Source: Nageia nagi (lineage: Eukaryota; Pinophyta). From it: DNA of 64,000 nucleotides. This document shows positions 47,001-58,689 of this stretch, one piece after another. The stretch is from positions 163,804,001 through 163,868,000 of the forward strand of contig JBITNC010000001.1 of assembly GCA_050084985.1 (NCBI GenBank). The letters are read 5' to 3'. The position numbers and the translations under genes were made by a program. The notes beneath the pieces were generated by a model, which saw only the letters and a program-made list of their open reading frames with translations, was not told the origin of the DNA and ran no database searches. Position 1 is the first letter of the stretch. Every line of letters starts with the position of its first letter.

Positions 47001-47489
47001 AGCACACCCAAGTCACTCAACCAAATCAGACATCTACTTTAGCTACATATAATCCAAAGAGAGCTAAGGCTCCAATATTTCAACCACCTAATTTAACAAA
47101 TTAGCTTCCAAGTCATTCGAATCAAGTTTCACAAAGCTTGGGTAATATTGCTTCTATTATAAGAAACCCTGCTCAAGCTAGAAATGATGTCTTGAAAAAA
47201 GAAAGGCCTCCTCTAGTGAGGTATCCATTTATAATTGAATAACAAAAGGAGAAGGCTACTCAAACATTCAAATACCATTAGCTTGCTAAGCCAAGTAAGT
47301 CAATTCCCTATGTTCCATAAAATATAGTGGAAGAATTGAAAAGAAAACCCTTTAAAATGAATATGTTTGATGCATTGAGAATAAATGATCAGATAGATAC
47401 TTCTACAAGAAGCTTTGAAGTTAAAAATAGTAAGAAAAGGACTAATGAATAAAATTTAGTATTTGCAAATTTTGATGATGTCCATCCAG

Positions 47490-47880
47490 CTCCAATAGGT
47501 ATAAGAAGACTTTCACCATTTCATTTGCCTCTTAGATTAGAAGGTTGGATTGTTAACAATTGTATGATTGATATTAGAGTTGCTAGTATTATTATTCCCA
47601 AAGTTGTTTTAGATAAAATGAAATTGTACATAACTCGATGTATTTATGGATTCATATAGTTAGATTCTTCACTAGTTGATGTGATTGGTAGTGCTAATGG
47701 AGTTCTCATAACTTTGAATGCATTCCCTGATATTTGTGTCATTCAAGATATTATTTTAGTTGATCTTCCACCTCTATTTGGAATATGATTATCCAAAGAA
47801 TTTACTACCAAGTTAGGAGGATATTTAGCTTTAAATTACACACACCTCCTACTTCCTTTCAAGAACAAGCATGTTAAAGT
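47490..47880 (+). pseudogene. Gypsy aspartic protease relic
   Basis: The segment RRLSPFHLPLRLEGWIVNNC is followed by MIDIRVASIIIPKVVLDKM, then AFPDICVIQDIILVDLPPLFG and TKLGGYLALN. It matches the retropepsin region HPPFYVSLxVNxxLxxNCMLDSGASxNVM...PxxxxxDVVVxDxPxxxGxLLSRxW. The catalytic D-S-G triad is replaced by D-I-R, so it is inactive. Confidence 0.7.
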
Positions 47881-48059
47881 CCCAAATGAGGGTACCAAGA
47901 ATGTTCATCTAATGAAGATCATTCAACAAAACTATATGAATGACTAATAAAATCACTACTAACCATTGAGATACTTTTAGTAAATGACCTTAATTATTAG
48001 GTCACTAATGTTGGCATGGGAAATTATTTACATAAAAATGTTCAGCCAATCTTAGTCTC

Positions 48060-48560
48060 AACTGAAAAGGAACATAAAGTATGGATAATGTATTTTGATG
48101 GGGCTAGATGCAAGCATGGTTGTGATGTTGGTGTTATTTTTAAGTCACCTAAGGAACATATAAAAATATTTTCTTTCATATTCACATGAATTTACATTAA
48201 TAATGTTGTTGAGTATGAAGCTCTATGTTTGGGGCTATCTAAAGCTATCAGCATGGGTATCAAAATGTATAATAGTCTATGGAGATTTTGAGCCAGTTAT
48301 TAATCAAGTGAAAGATAAAATCAAAGCAATGCATCATTATCTAAATACTTATAGGAATAGGGTACGAGATATATTAGAATCTTTATTGGCTATGAATTTT
48401 ATTTGCATTCCTAGAAAGTATAATAAAATCACTAATGCACTTACTGGTGAAGGAGCACATTTTGATCTTGCTCATCACAAAAGAGGTAGCTATGAAGTCA
48501 AAGTTTTGTGTAGGCCATCTATACCTAATACTATAAATTTTTGGCAAGTATTTAACTATG
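48060..48560 (+). pseudogene. RNase H-like domain upstream of reverse transcriptase
   Basis: Begins VWIMYFDGARCKHGCDVGVI, continues NNVVEYEALCLGLSKAISMG, then GDFEPVINQVKDKIKAMHHY, and ends FICIPRKYNKITNALT. These are the blocks of the extra (archaeal-like) RNase H of plant Gypsy elements: D in YFDGA, E in NNxAEYEAL, D in GDSxxVxxQV (here GDFEP), and IPRxxNxxADAL with the last Asp changed to Thr. The distal half (48203-48691) is one open frame. The domain lies before, not after, the reverse transcriptase. Confidence 0.75.
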
Positions 48561-48859
48561 ATAATCACATTATGAACTTTTTTATTAATGAATCAATAGC
48601 TCAGTGTTATAGAACTTCCTTATTATTTTCAAAAATCACATGTCATATAGTTGAGAAACAATGTTATACCCAAAGGTTTACTTTCCTTTGAATGGTTATT
48701 TGATTCTAAAGATGTTCAAAGAGCTAAAATGTTAGTTGTTCAAAAGGAAAGTCATGTTGAACTAGAAGTTCAACTAGAAAGAAGCATAAAGGTTGGATCA
48801 AAATGCATTGAGGAAGAAAAATAAATGCTACTTTAGATCTATTATGAGTTTTCCAAGGT

Positions 48860-49800
48860 AATTGCATGGACCTATGATGATCTGAAAAGTTATGATAAAG
48901 ATGTGATTTTACACACTATTGAGCTCATGCTAGATGCCAAGCCATACAGGCAAAAGCAAAGGCTAGCTAACCTAAGGATAGAGAAGGCTATGAAGCAGGA
49001 GTTGCTTAAGATCTTGAATACTAAAATAATTTATCCTATCAAGCACTCTACTTGGGTAGCTAATTTAGTCCTGATAAGAAAAAAGAATGGAGTAATCAGA
49101 CTCTATGTTGATTTTAGGAATCTGAATCAAGTGTCCCTAAAAGATAATTATCATCTCCCTCTTATGGAACAAATCCTGCAAACTATTGTTGGTGCACATT
49201 GCTTCTCTATGATTTATGGTTTTTCAAGATTTAATCAGGTTTGGGTAAAGGATGAGGATCAACATTAAATTGCATTTACTATCTAGTGGGGTACATTTTC
49301 ATTTTAGAGAATGCCTTTTGGTCTCTCCAATATTGAAGCCACATTTCAGAAAGCTATGGACCATGCCTTTGGTGAGTTGATTAACAAGATTATCTTAGTC
49401 TATTTGGATAACATTACTATATTTTCTAAAAATAGAATGGATCATATAGACCACCTCAAGAAATTTTTTGATAAATGTATGCAATTAGAGATTTTTATTA
49501 ATCCCAAAAAATCTAATTTTATGGTAAATTAGGGAAAAATTCTTGGTCACATTGTTTCGGGAGAAGGGCTAGCAATTGATCCTAAAAAGGTCAAAGTTAT
49601 TGAGGCATTGCCTTTGCCCTCAAATAAGAAGGCCCTACAATAATTCCTTAGTCAAATTAATTTTGTTAGGAAATTTATTAGTGTTTTTTCTAAGATTATT
49701 TCTTCAATCATTGCAACGCTAAAGAAAGATGCTCAATTTTCTTGGTCAGATGAAGTAAAAAAAGCTTTTCATAACATCAAGAGACCAATAAAAGAAGATC
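48860..49800 (+). pseudogene. Gypsy reverse transcriptase relic
   Basis: Long open pieces (48903-49268, 49311-49532) read KKNGVIRLYVDFRNLNQVSL, then DNYHLPLMEQILQ, MPFGLSNIEATFQKAMDHAF, ILVYLDNITIFSK, and ILGHIVSGEGLAIDPKKVKV. The order and spacing are those of Gypsy reverse transcriptase. The catalytic YxDD box is YLDN and several stops occur, so it is inactive, but similarity is higher than in the gag region. Confidence 0.88.
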
Positions 49801-49819
49801 CAGTTATGAAAAATTCAAA

Positions 49820-50190
49820 TTTTTATAAGGATATCATTATGTGTGCTTATGGAGCTGAGAAAAGCATTACAACCATTCTAGAATAGGAGGATGACCAAAA
49901 AGAAGAACATCTTATAGCCTTTCATAGTTAAACATTACATCAACATCAAAAAAGGTACTCATTCATTAAAAAAAAAGTATTTTATATTATGAGAGGATTG
50001 AAAAAATTCAAGCATTATGTATCTCACAATAAAATTCTCATGCACACCATTCACCCAAATGTATGAAATTATGTTATTCAAGGAGAATTGGATGAAGGGA
50101 AAGCTAGTTGGATTACAAGGAAAATGGAATATGATGTTGAGATCAAACCAAACAAGCTTATCAGATGAATATCTCTCTATGAAAATATAG
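49820..50190 (+). pseudogene. Native Gypsy RNase H relic
   Basis: AFHNIKRPIKEDPVMKNSNF introduces the tether (about 49770). Then come EKSITTIL, EHLIAFHS, RYSFIKKKVFYIMRGLKKFK, YVSHNKILMHT and ASWITRKMEYDVEIKPNKLI, the RT-linked RNase H series (LxxxDExxxxHPVAFxSxxLxxAExNYxxxEKxAxAVxxxxKKFRxYL...NWxxxLxEYDLEIKPxK). Interrupted by stops. Confidence 0.72.
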
Positions 50191-50339
50191 AAAAGATAGC
50201 CACATGATTGCTATTATTGAGAATCATGAGTAAGAATATGAGGAGAGTGATTGGATCAAATAATACCTTTCACTTATTTCAAAACTGGAAGATGCCCTAA
50301 GTCTTTTGATAGATTTCAGAGAAAATGATTCAAACTGCA

Positions 50340-51285
50340 GGCATTGAAGTTTATGATGATTGATGATAATTTGTATAGAAATTATTTTGATCATACTATG
50401 TTAAGATGTGTAACTCAAGATGAAGCTCAAAGAATCATGTATGAGTTTCACCATGGATTATCTAGAGGACACTATAGTGGTCCAACTACAAAAGCAAAGA
50501 TTGTACAAGCAGGCTATTATTGACATATTATATGCCATGATTCTTTCAAGATAGTGCAAGAATATGATAAATGTAGTAGGCATGTGGGAAAAAGGAGATG
50601 AGCTACTATGCCTCTAAAACCTATAGTCATTGAAGAACCTTTCTAATAATGGGATTTAGACTTCATTAGTGTTATAAATTTGAATTCTTCAATGGGTCAT
50701 AAGTTCATCTTGACTTCAACATACTACTTTATAAGATGGTATGAAGCTATGCCATGTAAAAATGCAAATCAAGAGGCAGTAATAGAGATGATAAAGAGAC
50801 TGATCACTCATTTTGGTATATCATAAACCATTATGTTAGATAATGGTTCAACATTCATGGGGGTTAATTTATCAAAGTTTGTTATAGAGTATGGGATCTA
50901 TTGGCTATTCTCTTCAAATTATTACCTACAAGGGAATGGGTTGGCAAAATTAATAAATAAAAAGTTAACCCAAATCATCAAAAGAACTATTGAAGGGAAT
51001 CCTAAGTAGTGGCACACAAAGTTAGAATATTCATTATAGGTTGATAGAATCAGTATCAACTCAGCTATCAAAACATCACCCTATGCATTGGTTTATGGTA
51101 AGAGACTAGTACTTCCTATTCATCTAGAGTTGCCTACATTGAAAATCGTATAAGAGTTGGAAGATTATGACTTTGAGCCATTACAAGTTAGATTTAATCA
51201 TTTGATCAAACTAGAAGAAGATATAAACAAAGCTTATAAGGCTTTCCAACATAGATAAAAGATTGTTAAAAAGTGGTTTGATAAA
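50340..51285 (+). pseudogene. Gypsy integrase relic
   Basis: The zinc part reads EFHHGLSRGHYSG, then GYYXHIICHDS and YDKCSRHVG. The core has WDLDFISVINLNSS (first Asp), LDNGSTFMG (second Asp) and YLQGNGLAKLINKKL, where the usual catalytic Glu (GLAE) is Lys. It is followed by TSPYALVYGKRLVLPIHLEL and the start of the C-terminal segment (KAYKAFQHRXKIVKKWFDK). It ends abruptly at about 51285. Confidence 0.85.
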
Positions 51286-51289
51286 ATAC

Positions 51290-51870
51290 TACCACATTTT
51301 GGTCATTTTGCATCATTCAATGCATTAAAAAATGCTCTTTGACACTCTGACACTTTAAGTGTTAGGGATTGTAAGGCTGCATCAAAACTCATTTCTTTTG
51401 CATGTTGACTCCTCTAACAATGCATTACATGATGCATGGGTTGATGCATTTTTTTAGGTATTTTTGACATTTTACTTTTGATGCATTACTTGACTCTTCA
51501 GTTGATGTTTAATCATGAAAATCTTAACATTTTGAATGATTCATTCTCATAATATACATTTGTTATGTGGTCATGTTACATAGAATTGATGAAGAATATC
51601 TCATTTCCATCCCATGCCAATATTAAATTGACCACCACAAGCATGTATATACATTTTCATATTTTGAATGATTACATATGGAATTGATTGAACATCTTAA
51701 ACATGAAAATACATGTAATATATGTTATATATTAATGAGTAATTGATTGGAAGTAATCTACAAATTATAAAACATTCAAAAAAATACTATAATTCAAATT
51801 CATATGCAAGTCAACCTAAAACCATTAAAAATATCAATATATATAATTCTTAATTACTCAAATGTACATG
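51290..51870. other. Non-coding end region of the TNP2 element
   Basis: Contains several short words built on GATGCAT, TGCATTA and TTTTGCAT-TTGACT. A related cluster occurs in inverse orientation near 59755-59795 (GCAATGCATCAAGTCGACCATGCAAA). These could be subterminal repeats of a CACTA element, but no CACTA terminus was found. Confidence 0.35.
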
Positions 51871-51877
51871 TAATATT

Positions 51878-54800
51878 TTAATCACTATTGTTATCATTTT
51901 CAGCAATAATATGTACAACATGTTTCCCTCTTGGATCACAATCAATTACAAATAATATCTTTTCATCTAGTACATCTGGACAAAAAAATATTTGATTACA
52001 ATGTTGTGGTAAAACATATGGCTCTTTTTTTTGAGGTAAATATTGTGTAGAGTCGATTGCATAATAACCACTAGGGATGTCATTCAATATTGATCTTTTG
52101 TTTACAAATCCTTCAAACCATTTACATTTGAATACTACACATTTGAATGATCTAAAATTCAATTGTATGATTTCTTGAATTTTTTCAACATAATGTATTT
52201 TTCCTTATATCAAGTTTGTATCTTTTGTACTTGCATGATTTGCTTGATCAAAATCAACCATCACTCCACTATCAAAGGTTATTCTATTAATATCTTTCTT
52301 TTCAATTCTAAAATTTTGATCATATGCCCACATTGCAAGAAACGATAATGGTTGCACACATTTTTATGTAAATATTATATTGGTGAAAGTATTATATATA
52401 TATTAACAATGTCTATATTATAAAAAAAATTAAACTTAGATCCATAGGAATTAACAAATAATTACCTCATAATTGCATCCATCAACTATATTTAAAACAT
52501 CTTCGTATATTTTTTCTTTTGCACCTTTAGCTAATTTCTCTTCAATTGCTTGCTTTATCCATGACCTTGGACACTCTTTTGGCAAATTTTCATCTCTTAA
52601 ATGTGGAGGTATAGGTGTACTCCTTGGATGTTCACTACGGAATAAAATACATTGTGCTAGAATTGTACTTCTTTTACTTTCATATATTTTAGTCCATTGT
52701 TTACAACACTTCATATTCATCATGATAAAATAGTTTATATATTCATATATGTCATGATCTGTAATTTTTTTGAATACATAAAATGAACTTGTTAGTAATT
52801 ATTGATTAAATTAAATCAAAATTGCATGTACATAGCACTTATTATAAATTACTAATATCTAAAATGTAGTTAGTACCTTTTATTAAGAGCATATGATCTC
52901 CCATTTGTTTCTAAAAGCTCCCCTTCTAATTTATCATTATCTTTTTCTGCTTGTAACCATATCATTGGAGTTGAAATATGAATTTGAGATAGAAACTCAT
53001 TTACATAAAAAAAATATTATTGCACAATATATCCCTCACACATAGATTCTTTTGGTCTTAACTTCTATCTAACAAATCCTTTAAGTACTTTCAAAAATCT
53101 TTCCACAAAAAACATGCTTCTACTACTCATAACACCTATTATTTCAATATCATCTAGTAGGTGGATCAATAGATGAACTTGTATATCCATAAAAGCAAAA
53201 AGCATTTCTTTTTTAAATTTACAACCAATTTCCACAATTTCTCTTTGCCATATAGGGATTTCATTGACATGTATTTCTTTTGAAGTCAACCACCTAGTTA
53301 TGAAAATATAATTAATATCATAAGCTATATTTAAATTATATTGAAATCTACAAAAAAATAATATATGAACTATATATTTTCATTGAACAGTATCATAAAT
53401 AGCATGAAATACCTTAGAAATAATGATAGTCGATCAATTGCATATCTTAAATCAGTAGGTAAAGTCACACATCTATGAATTGCAAGTGGAAAAATAGTCT
53501 ATTGAAAATTTTATATTAATCAAAATATAGATGAATAAAATATATATAAATACAAATGTATTTAAGGTTTTTGATATGCATATAATATGAGAATACCTTC
53601 AATAAATTTTGATAATCATGAGACTTCAATCCTATTATTTTTTCCATCAATTATGAATGCTTTTCTTAGAGATGATTCATATCTCGTTGGTATTTTAATG
53701 GCTTTAACAAGATTGTGTATAATGTTCACTTCATATTTAGTCATAATCCATGAGGCTATAATAGGTGCATTTATTTTTCCATCTACATTTTTTGTTACCC
53801 AAAAGGTACATTTTGTTTTGGTAGCCTTTAAGTCATATCTCAATTGAATATTGTTTAATTCTTTGGTTGTTGTATACTGGTATAAAGAAGATGCAATATT
53901 ATTTACAATATGCATATGATTCAACAAATGTGTCACTAATAAATCCTTCTAGTATTTCAAATTATAAAATATGGACAATCTATTCATACCTAAAAACATA
54001 TGCAAATGTAAACATTTAATTGATAAAATAATTGAATTAATGACATGTTAAAAAGAATGTTTGATATAGTATTTTATTAAATTTTACATTGAGGTAAGTC
54101 ATCTTTTTTAACAATAACATCCTCTAGGTCTTCAATAATACCTTCCTCAAAGGCTTTTATCCAACAATTTTCTTCACTTTCTTGGTACTTTCTCAACCAA
54201 TCCTTAGGAGATGCATATTTGGGAGTTTCTATGTGATCAATTTGACCATTAAACTATGATTTCATATTTCAAAACTCATGATCTAATGGTAAATATTTTA
54301 TGTGGCCAAGGGATTCCATATTTTGCAAGTATTTTGAATATCTTGTTGTGAGATTTTATGCACACCATGGACAAGCATGATAACCTTTTGTATGCAAGCT
54401 TGCAATACAATTTTTATTAGAGAATAATTACTATATCTAATTTTATGAAATTAAATATTTATAATTAAATATTATTTTAATATAAGTGTAAATGTAATAG
54501 AAATTATATATACATACCTGAATAAACACTAAGACCTAGATAATCATGTATATTCCAACATAACATGCCATAAAATGTGAATGATCATTGTTGGATGGGT
54601 CTACTTATGTCAATCACATTCTAAATTCCATTCCATAATTGCATATGTTCATCAATTAATGGTTCAAGGTAGATATCCATATTTTTCACCTGATTTGGTT
54701 TAGGAACTAAAAGAGTTAACATTAAATATTCCTTTTTCAAGGACATCCATGGAGGTATGTTATAATTGACTATAAAAATGGGCCACATTGAATAATTATA

Positions 54801-55690
54801 TGATGGTATGGAATGTGGATTGACACCATCAATTGCTAAACCCAACTTGAGACTTCTAGGTTCATTCTGAAATTTATCAGGCCACATATTTTCTATATGT
54901 TTCATTGCTTTGGAATCTTCAAGAATGCGTAATACACCATCTTTGCTTCTATTTTTTGCATTCTAATCCACATACTAAGCAAGTGAATCACACTTATACA
55001 TTCTAATGAATCTATCGATAATTGAAAGATCACGAAAAACCTTCGAAGGAACATTTTATCCTATAGTTCCTAGATGATATCTATTTGCACCATACTTTGG
55101 ACATATACTCAATTTTTCATATCATCCTTTATATAATATGCAATCATTAACACAAGCATGGTATGAAACACATGGTACCCCTACATCCTTCAAAAAATTT
55201 CGTAATTTTCTACACGAAGGAGGGATGACATTATCACTTAGAAGTATTTTTTCATTTAGTAACCTATAATACAAATAAAACTATAAAATTATTATGTATA
55301 TAATAAACAAAGTTTGAAAAATATTCAATAAATTTACAAAAATGAAAAAAAAATTGTAAAAATAAATATATACTTCAGAATATCATTGACACTCTTATCT
55401 AACCATCCATTTTTGGCCTTTATATTCATGATAAATAGGAGTGCTTTCAACTTGGAAATAGATGCTCCATTTTATAAAGGTGTTTTGGCAACAACATACA
55501 TGTTATCATTTTCTAAATCACCTCATCTTCCATCATCATGTGCATGAGGATTATCATTCATGCCTACATTTATATCATCTTCATGTGTAGAGATTGATTG
55601 AAATAAATCATGCATTGCATTTTGTTGTTGATCATGAATGTTATAATGTCTTTAATCATTTTCACTATCTGAATTCATGAGTTGAATAGG
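51878..55690 (-). pseudogene. CACTA TNP2-type transposase gene, moderately decayed
   Basis: Reading downward on the minus strand, an acidic N-terminal part leads to SISKLKALLFIMNIKAKNGW (about 55460-55390). Then come ACVNDCILYKG and ICPKYGANRY (about 55170-55080), and the TNP2 core PRSLKLGLAIDGVNPHS through YNIPPWMSLKKEYLMLTLLV (54621-54905). Next are GYHACPWC (about 54390) and a block ending VKAIKIPTRYESSLRKAF (53616-53936). A DUF4218 part follows (53065-53289: MLFAFMDIQVHLLIHLLDDI, RSMFFVERFLKVLKGFVR), and a C-terminal DUF4216 part with VVFKCKWFEGFVN ends at 51878. Gaps between open segments look partly like introns and partly like stops. TNP2 catalyses En/Spm transposition. Much better preserved than the copy at 831-4370. 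Confidence 0.82.
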
Positions 55691-56119
55691 ATCCATTGGA
55701 TTTGGATTTGTAATGAATTCTACATATGCATCCCTACTTAAATAATTATTTAGCTACTTCCTTTTTTCCAATGAATATTTTTTTGATGTAAGGTTGGCGT
55801 ATAATATATTGTATTTGACTCATCTTGTGTATCTTCTATAATATGATGCACCTATGAAATTAGTTACTACAAATAATTAATATAATTAAAAAATAACTTT
55901 AACAAGTATTTACAATGTCCAATAAGTATATGTCAATAAGTTTAACAAGTACATAAGTTTAAGTAAAAATTGCACAAATAACATGAGAATAAGTAAAAAC
56001 ATATCAACAATTCCAACAATTATGTTCTTCAACAAACAACATCCCTTAAAGAGCTTCAACAAAATAGAAAATAACATAGTCCAAAGTCATAATTGCATGC
56101 CTAGCACTATAAACATTAT

Positions 56120-56680
56120 TTAATTTCTACTACAATCTCCTATTCCTTTACGCTTTTGTCCTAGTTTAATAAATACATTTGGATCTCCTAAATCCATACA
56201 TCTCTTACATGTTGGAATATGTTTATTGATGTTATAATGCACTAAGAACTCATCATCAGGATTAAGAGTTCCAATAGGAGCCAAACCTACAAAAATTTTC
56301 ATTTTTCTAGGTATAAAGTCATATTTATCATTTGCATATTCCACAAAATCATAATTTGCTTGACTGCTTGTGCATTTGGAGCTGTTTATATATCCTACAA
56401 TGTTTCCATGTATCTTTAATTGACCATCAATGTACATACCTTATGCATATTTTATTTGTGATGTTGCATTTCCACACATACCATATTTAGCCATACTAAA
56501 GAAATATAATGTTATTATCCTCCAATCCATAATATTATAGATTGGCCCACAAAATGGCATCAATGGTTCTTTTTCAATGAATGGATGAACTCATACATTT
56601 GATAATATAAACAAACACATGCCTACATTAGGTATATTAGAAGGTTTAATCATATATGAATGACCATAATAAGGATTTAT
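56120..56680 (-). pseudogene. SET-domain-like protein fragment
   Basis: The minus-strand frame shows PSNIPNVGMCLFILSNV (about 56648-56600), MPFCGPIYNIMDW and SMAKYGMC. Then comes an open 105-codon part (56437-56120): MYIDGQLKIHGNIVGYINSS, ANYDFVEY, then LAPIGTLNPDDEFLVHYNIN. This follows the SET fold order: a GxGLFA-like start (VGMCLFI), Y/FCGP, a YIDG...GNIAGFIN strand where the NHxxxPN pseudoknot lies, and GDELLVxYN. Two stops separate the upper and lower halves. SET proteins methylate lysines, but the canonical NHxC motif is altered, so catalysis is doubtful. It lies 430 bp upstream of, and in the same sense as, the TNP2 gene. Confidence 0.65.
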
Positions 56681-57998
56681 GATAAAGGGTTTAGGGTTCA
56701 GGATGTAGGGTTTTGGATTTAAGGTTTAGGATGTATGGTTTTGGGTTTAAGATGTAGGGTTTAGGGTTTATGATGAAGGATTTAGGGTTTAGGATGTAGG
56801 GTTTAGGGTTTAGGATGAAGGGTTTAAGGTTTATGATAAAGGTTTTATGGTTTAGGATGTAGGATTTAGGGTTTAGGATGTAGTATTTAGGGTTTAGGAT
56901 GTAGGGTTTAAGTTTTATGGTGTAGGGTTTATGATGAAGGATTTAGGATTTAGGGTTGAGGATGTAGGGTTTAGAGTTTATGATGAAGGGTTTAGCATTT
57001 AGGATGTAGGGTTTAGGGTTTAGGATGTAGGGTTTATGATGAAGGGTATAAGATTTAGGGTTTATGATACAAAGTTTAGGGTTTATTGTGAAGGGTTTAA
57101 GGTTTATGATAAAGGGTTTATGGTTTAAGGTTTAGGATGTAGGGTTTAAGGTTTATGGTTTATGATGAAGGGTTTAGGGTTTATGGTTTATGATGTAGGG
57201 CTTATGATTTATGATGTAGGCTTTAGGGTTTAGGATTTATGATGAAGGGTTTAAGGTTTATGATAAGGGTTTATGGTTTAGGGTTTAGGATGTAGGGTTT
57301 AGGGTTTAGGATGTAGGTTTTAAGGTTTAGGGTTTAGAGTTTATGATGAAGGGTTTATGATGTAGGGTTTAGGTTATAGGGTTTAGGATTTATTATGAAG
57401 GGTTTAGGGTTTATGATGAAGGGTTTCAAGTTTATGATGAAGGATTTAGGGTTTATGCTGAAGGGTTTAAGTTTTATGATAAAGGGTTTATTATTTAGGA
57501 TTTATGATGTAGGGGTTAAGATTTATGATGAAGGGTTTAGGATGTAGGGTTTAGGGTTTACGATGAAGGGTTTAGGGTTTATGATAAAGGTTTTGGGGTT
57601 TAGGATGTAATGTTTAAGGTTTAGGATGTAGGGTTTAGGGTTTAGGGTTTAGGTATTAGGGTTTATCCATTAAAGTTTAATATGTAGGTGTTAGGGTTTA
57701 TGTTTTATGATGAAGGGTTTAAGGTTTATGATGAAGGGTTTAGGGTTTAAGGTTCAAGATGTAGGGTTTAGGTTTTAGGATATATGGTTTAGGATTTAAG
57801 TTTTATGGTGTAGGGTTTAGGGTTTAAGATGTAGGATTTAGGGTTTATGATGTAGGGTTTAGCATTTATGATGAAAGGTTTAAGGTTTAGGGTTTAGTAT
57901 ATGTGGTTTAGGGTTTATGATGAAGGGTTTAGGGTTAGGGTTTAAGTTAGGGGTTAAATATTAAAGGTTTATGTTTAAATATTTAGGGTTTAGGGTTT
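56681..57998. repeat. Telomere-like minisatellite (TTTAGGG variants)
   Basis: About 1.3 kb made almost wholly of GGGTTTAGGATGTAGGG, GGGTTTATGATGAAGGG and TTTAGGGTTTAGGG mixtures. The Arabidopsis-type telomere heptamer is frequent but interleaved with ATGATGAA and ATGTA units, so it is not a simple telomere tract. It begins right at the upstream edge of the SET-like frame. On that strand it reads AAACCCTAA, the telo-box word common in plant promoters. Confidence 0.9.
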
Positions 57999-58179
57999 AA
58001 GATTTGAACAACCTATATGTTTACTTACAAAAATATAATGATTATGTTTTTTACAAATTCACAAATTGATTAAATCTTATTAATGTGAGCGATGTGAAGA
58101 TTATAGTTAAAGTTTTAAATTTTCTTAGAATGTATACTAGTCAAGTGTTAAAATAAGGTAGGCTAGTAAAACTATAAGC

Positions 58180-58285
58180 TAGGTTTACCATATCTTGCCA
58201 ATGAGTCACATAATGATATATTGAAAGTGGTCATTACAACTTTATCTCCACCATAAACAATCTAACCCTTGCTTAACCGATGTGG
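58180..58285. repeat. About 105-bp dispersed repeat, copy 1
   Basis: Shares CACATAA-GATATATTG and AAGTGGTCATTACAACTTT and CAACAATCTAACCCTT with 59025-59130 in the same orientation. The flank of copy 1 (58286-58560) has LTR-like non-coding sequence, but no element could be delimited. Confidence 0.7.
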
Positions 58286-58689
58286 GCTCTAGGGTCAATA
58301 TGTTGGCTAAAAAGGCTTCCTAGGGCTAGGTCTTAGCATGGTGACTAAATGTATCCCCATTTTGCAATGGGGCATCGAGAATGCTATTGGGAGAGTAGCT
58401 AATGGCTTGCCAAGAGTATCAACCCTCAATGACATAGCCAATGGACTGACTAACCCATTAGTGTCACCCATGCAACTCTCATCTCCCTTATTTATAGTCA
58501 TTTCATAGAAAGTAATGACTCGTATCTTAAGGGAAGATTACCTTGTTGATCAAATCCAAGTGTAGCCTGCTCTATGGCTCAATAATTATGGTGGTGGAAA
58601 CTTAAAAAAATTAGAATCAATGGTTGGTCATCACCTCCAACTCATTGATGTTCATTTTAAAGGCATCATGCATATGCATCTAAGAAAAA

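Larger units (their letters stand above)
45880..51285 (+). mobile_element. Ty3/Gypsy retrotransposon relic
   Basis: Collinear gag, protease, an RNase H-like domain, reverse transcriptase, a second (native) RNase H and integrase homologies lie on one strand, all interrupted by stops. The 3' end is cut at about 51285, shortly after the integrase, with unrelated sequence beyond and no 3' LTR. The presence of an additional RNase H suggests the Tat side of plant Gypsy, though its position before the reverse transcriptase is not what I would expect. Confidence 0.85.

Noticed and set aside
51290-51330. Possible CACTA terminus (ACTACCACATTTTGG) at the left end of the TNP2 gene region
   Set aside because: It does not read CACTA, I find no inverted partner to the right, and no 3-bp duplication can be assigned.
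56681-57998. True chromosome end or inserted telomere
   Set aside because: The heptamer is interleaved with ATGATGAA and ATGTA units and unique sequence lies on both sides, so it is an interstitial minisatellite.
58307-58501. Minus-strand 64-codon frame with low AT content
   Set aside because: No family resemblance, and it sits in LTR-like non-coding DNA next to a dispersed repeat.
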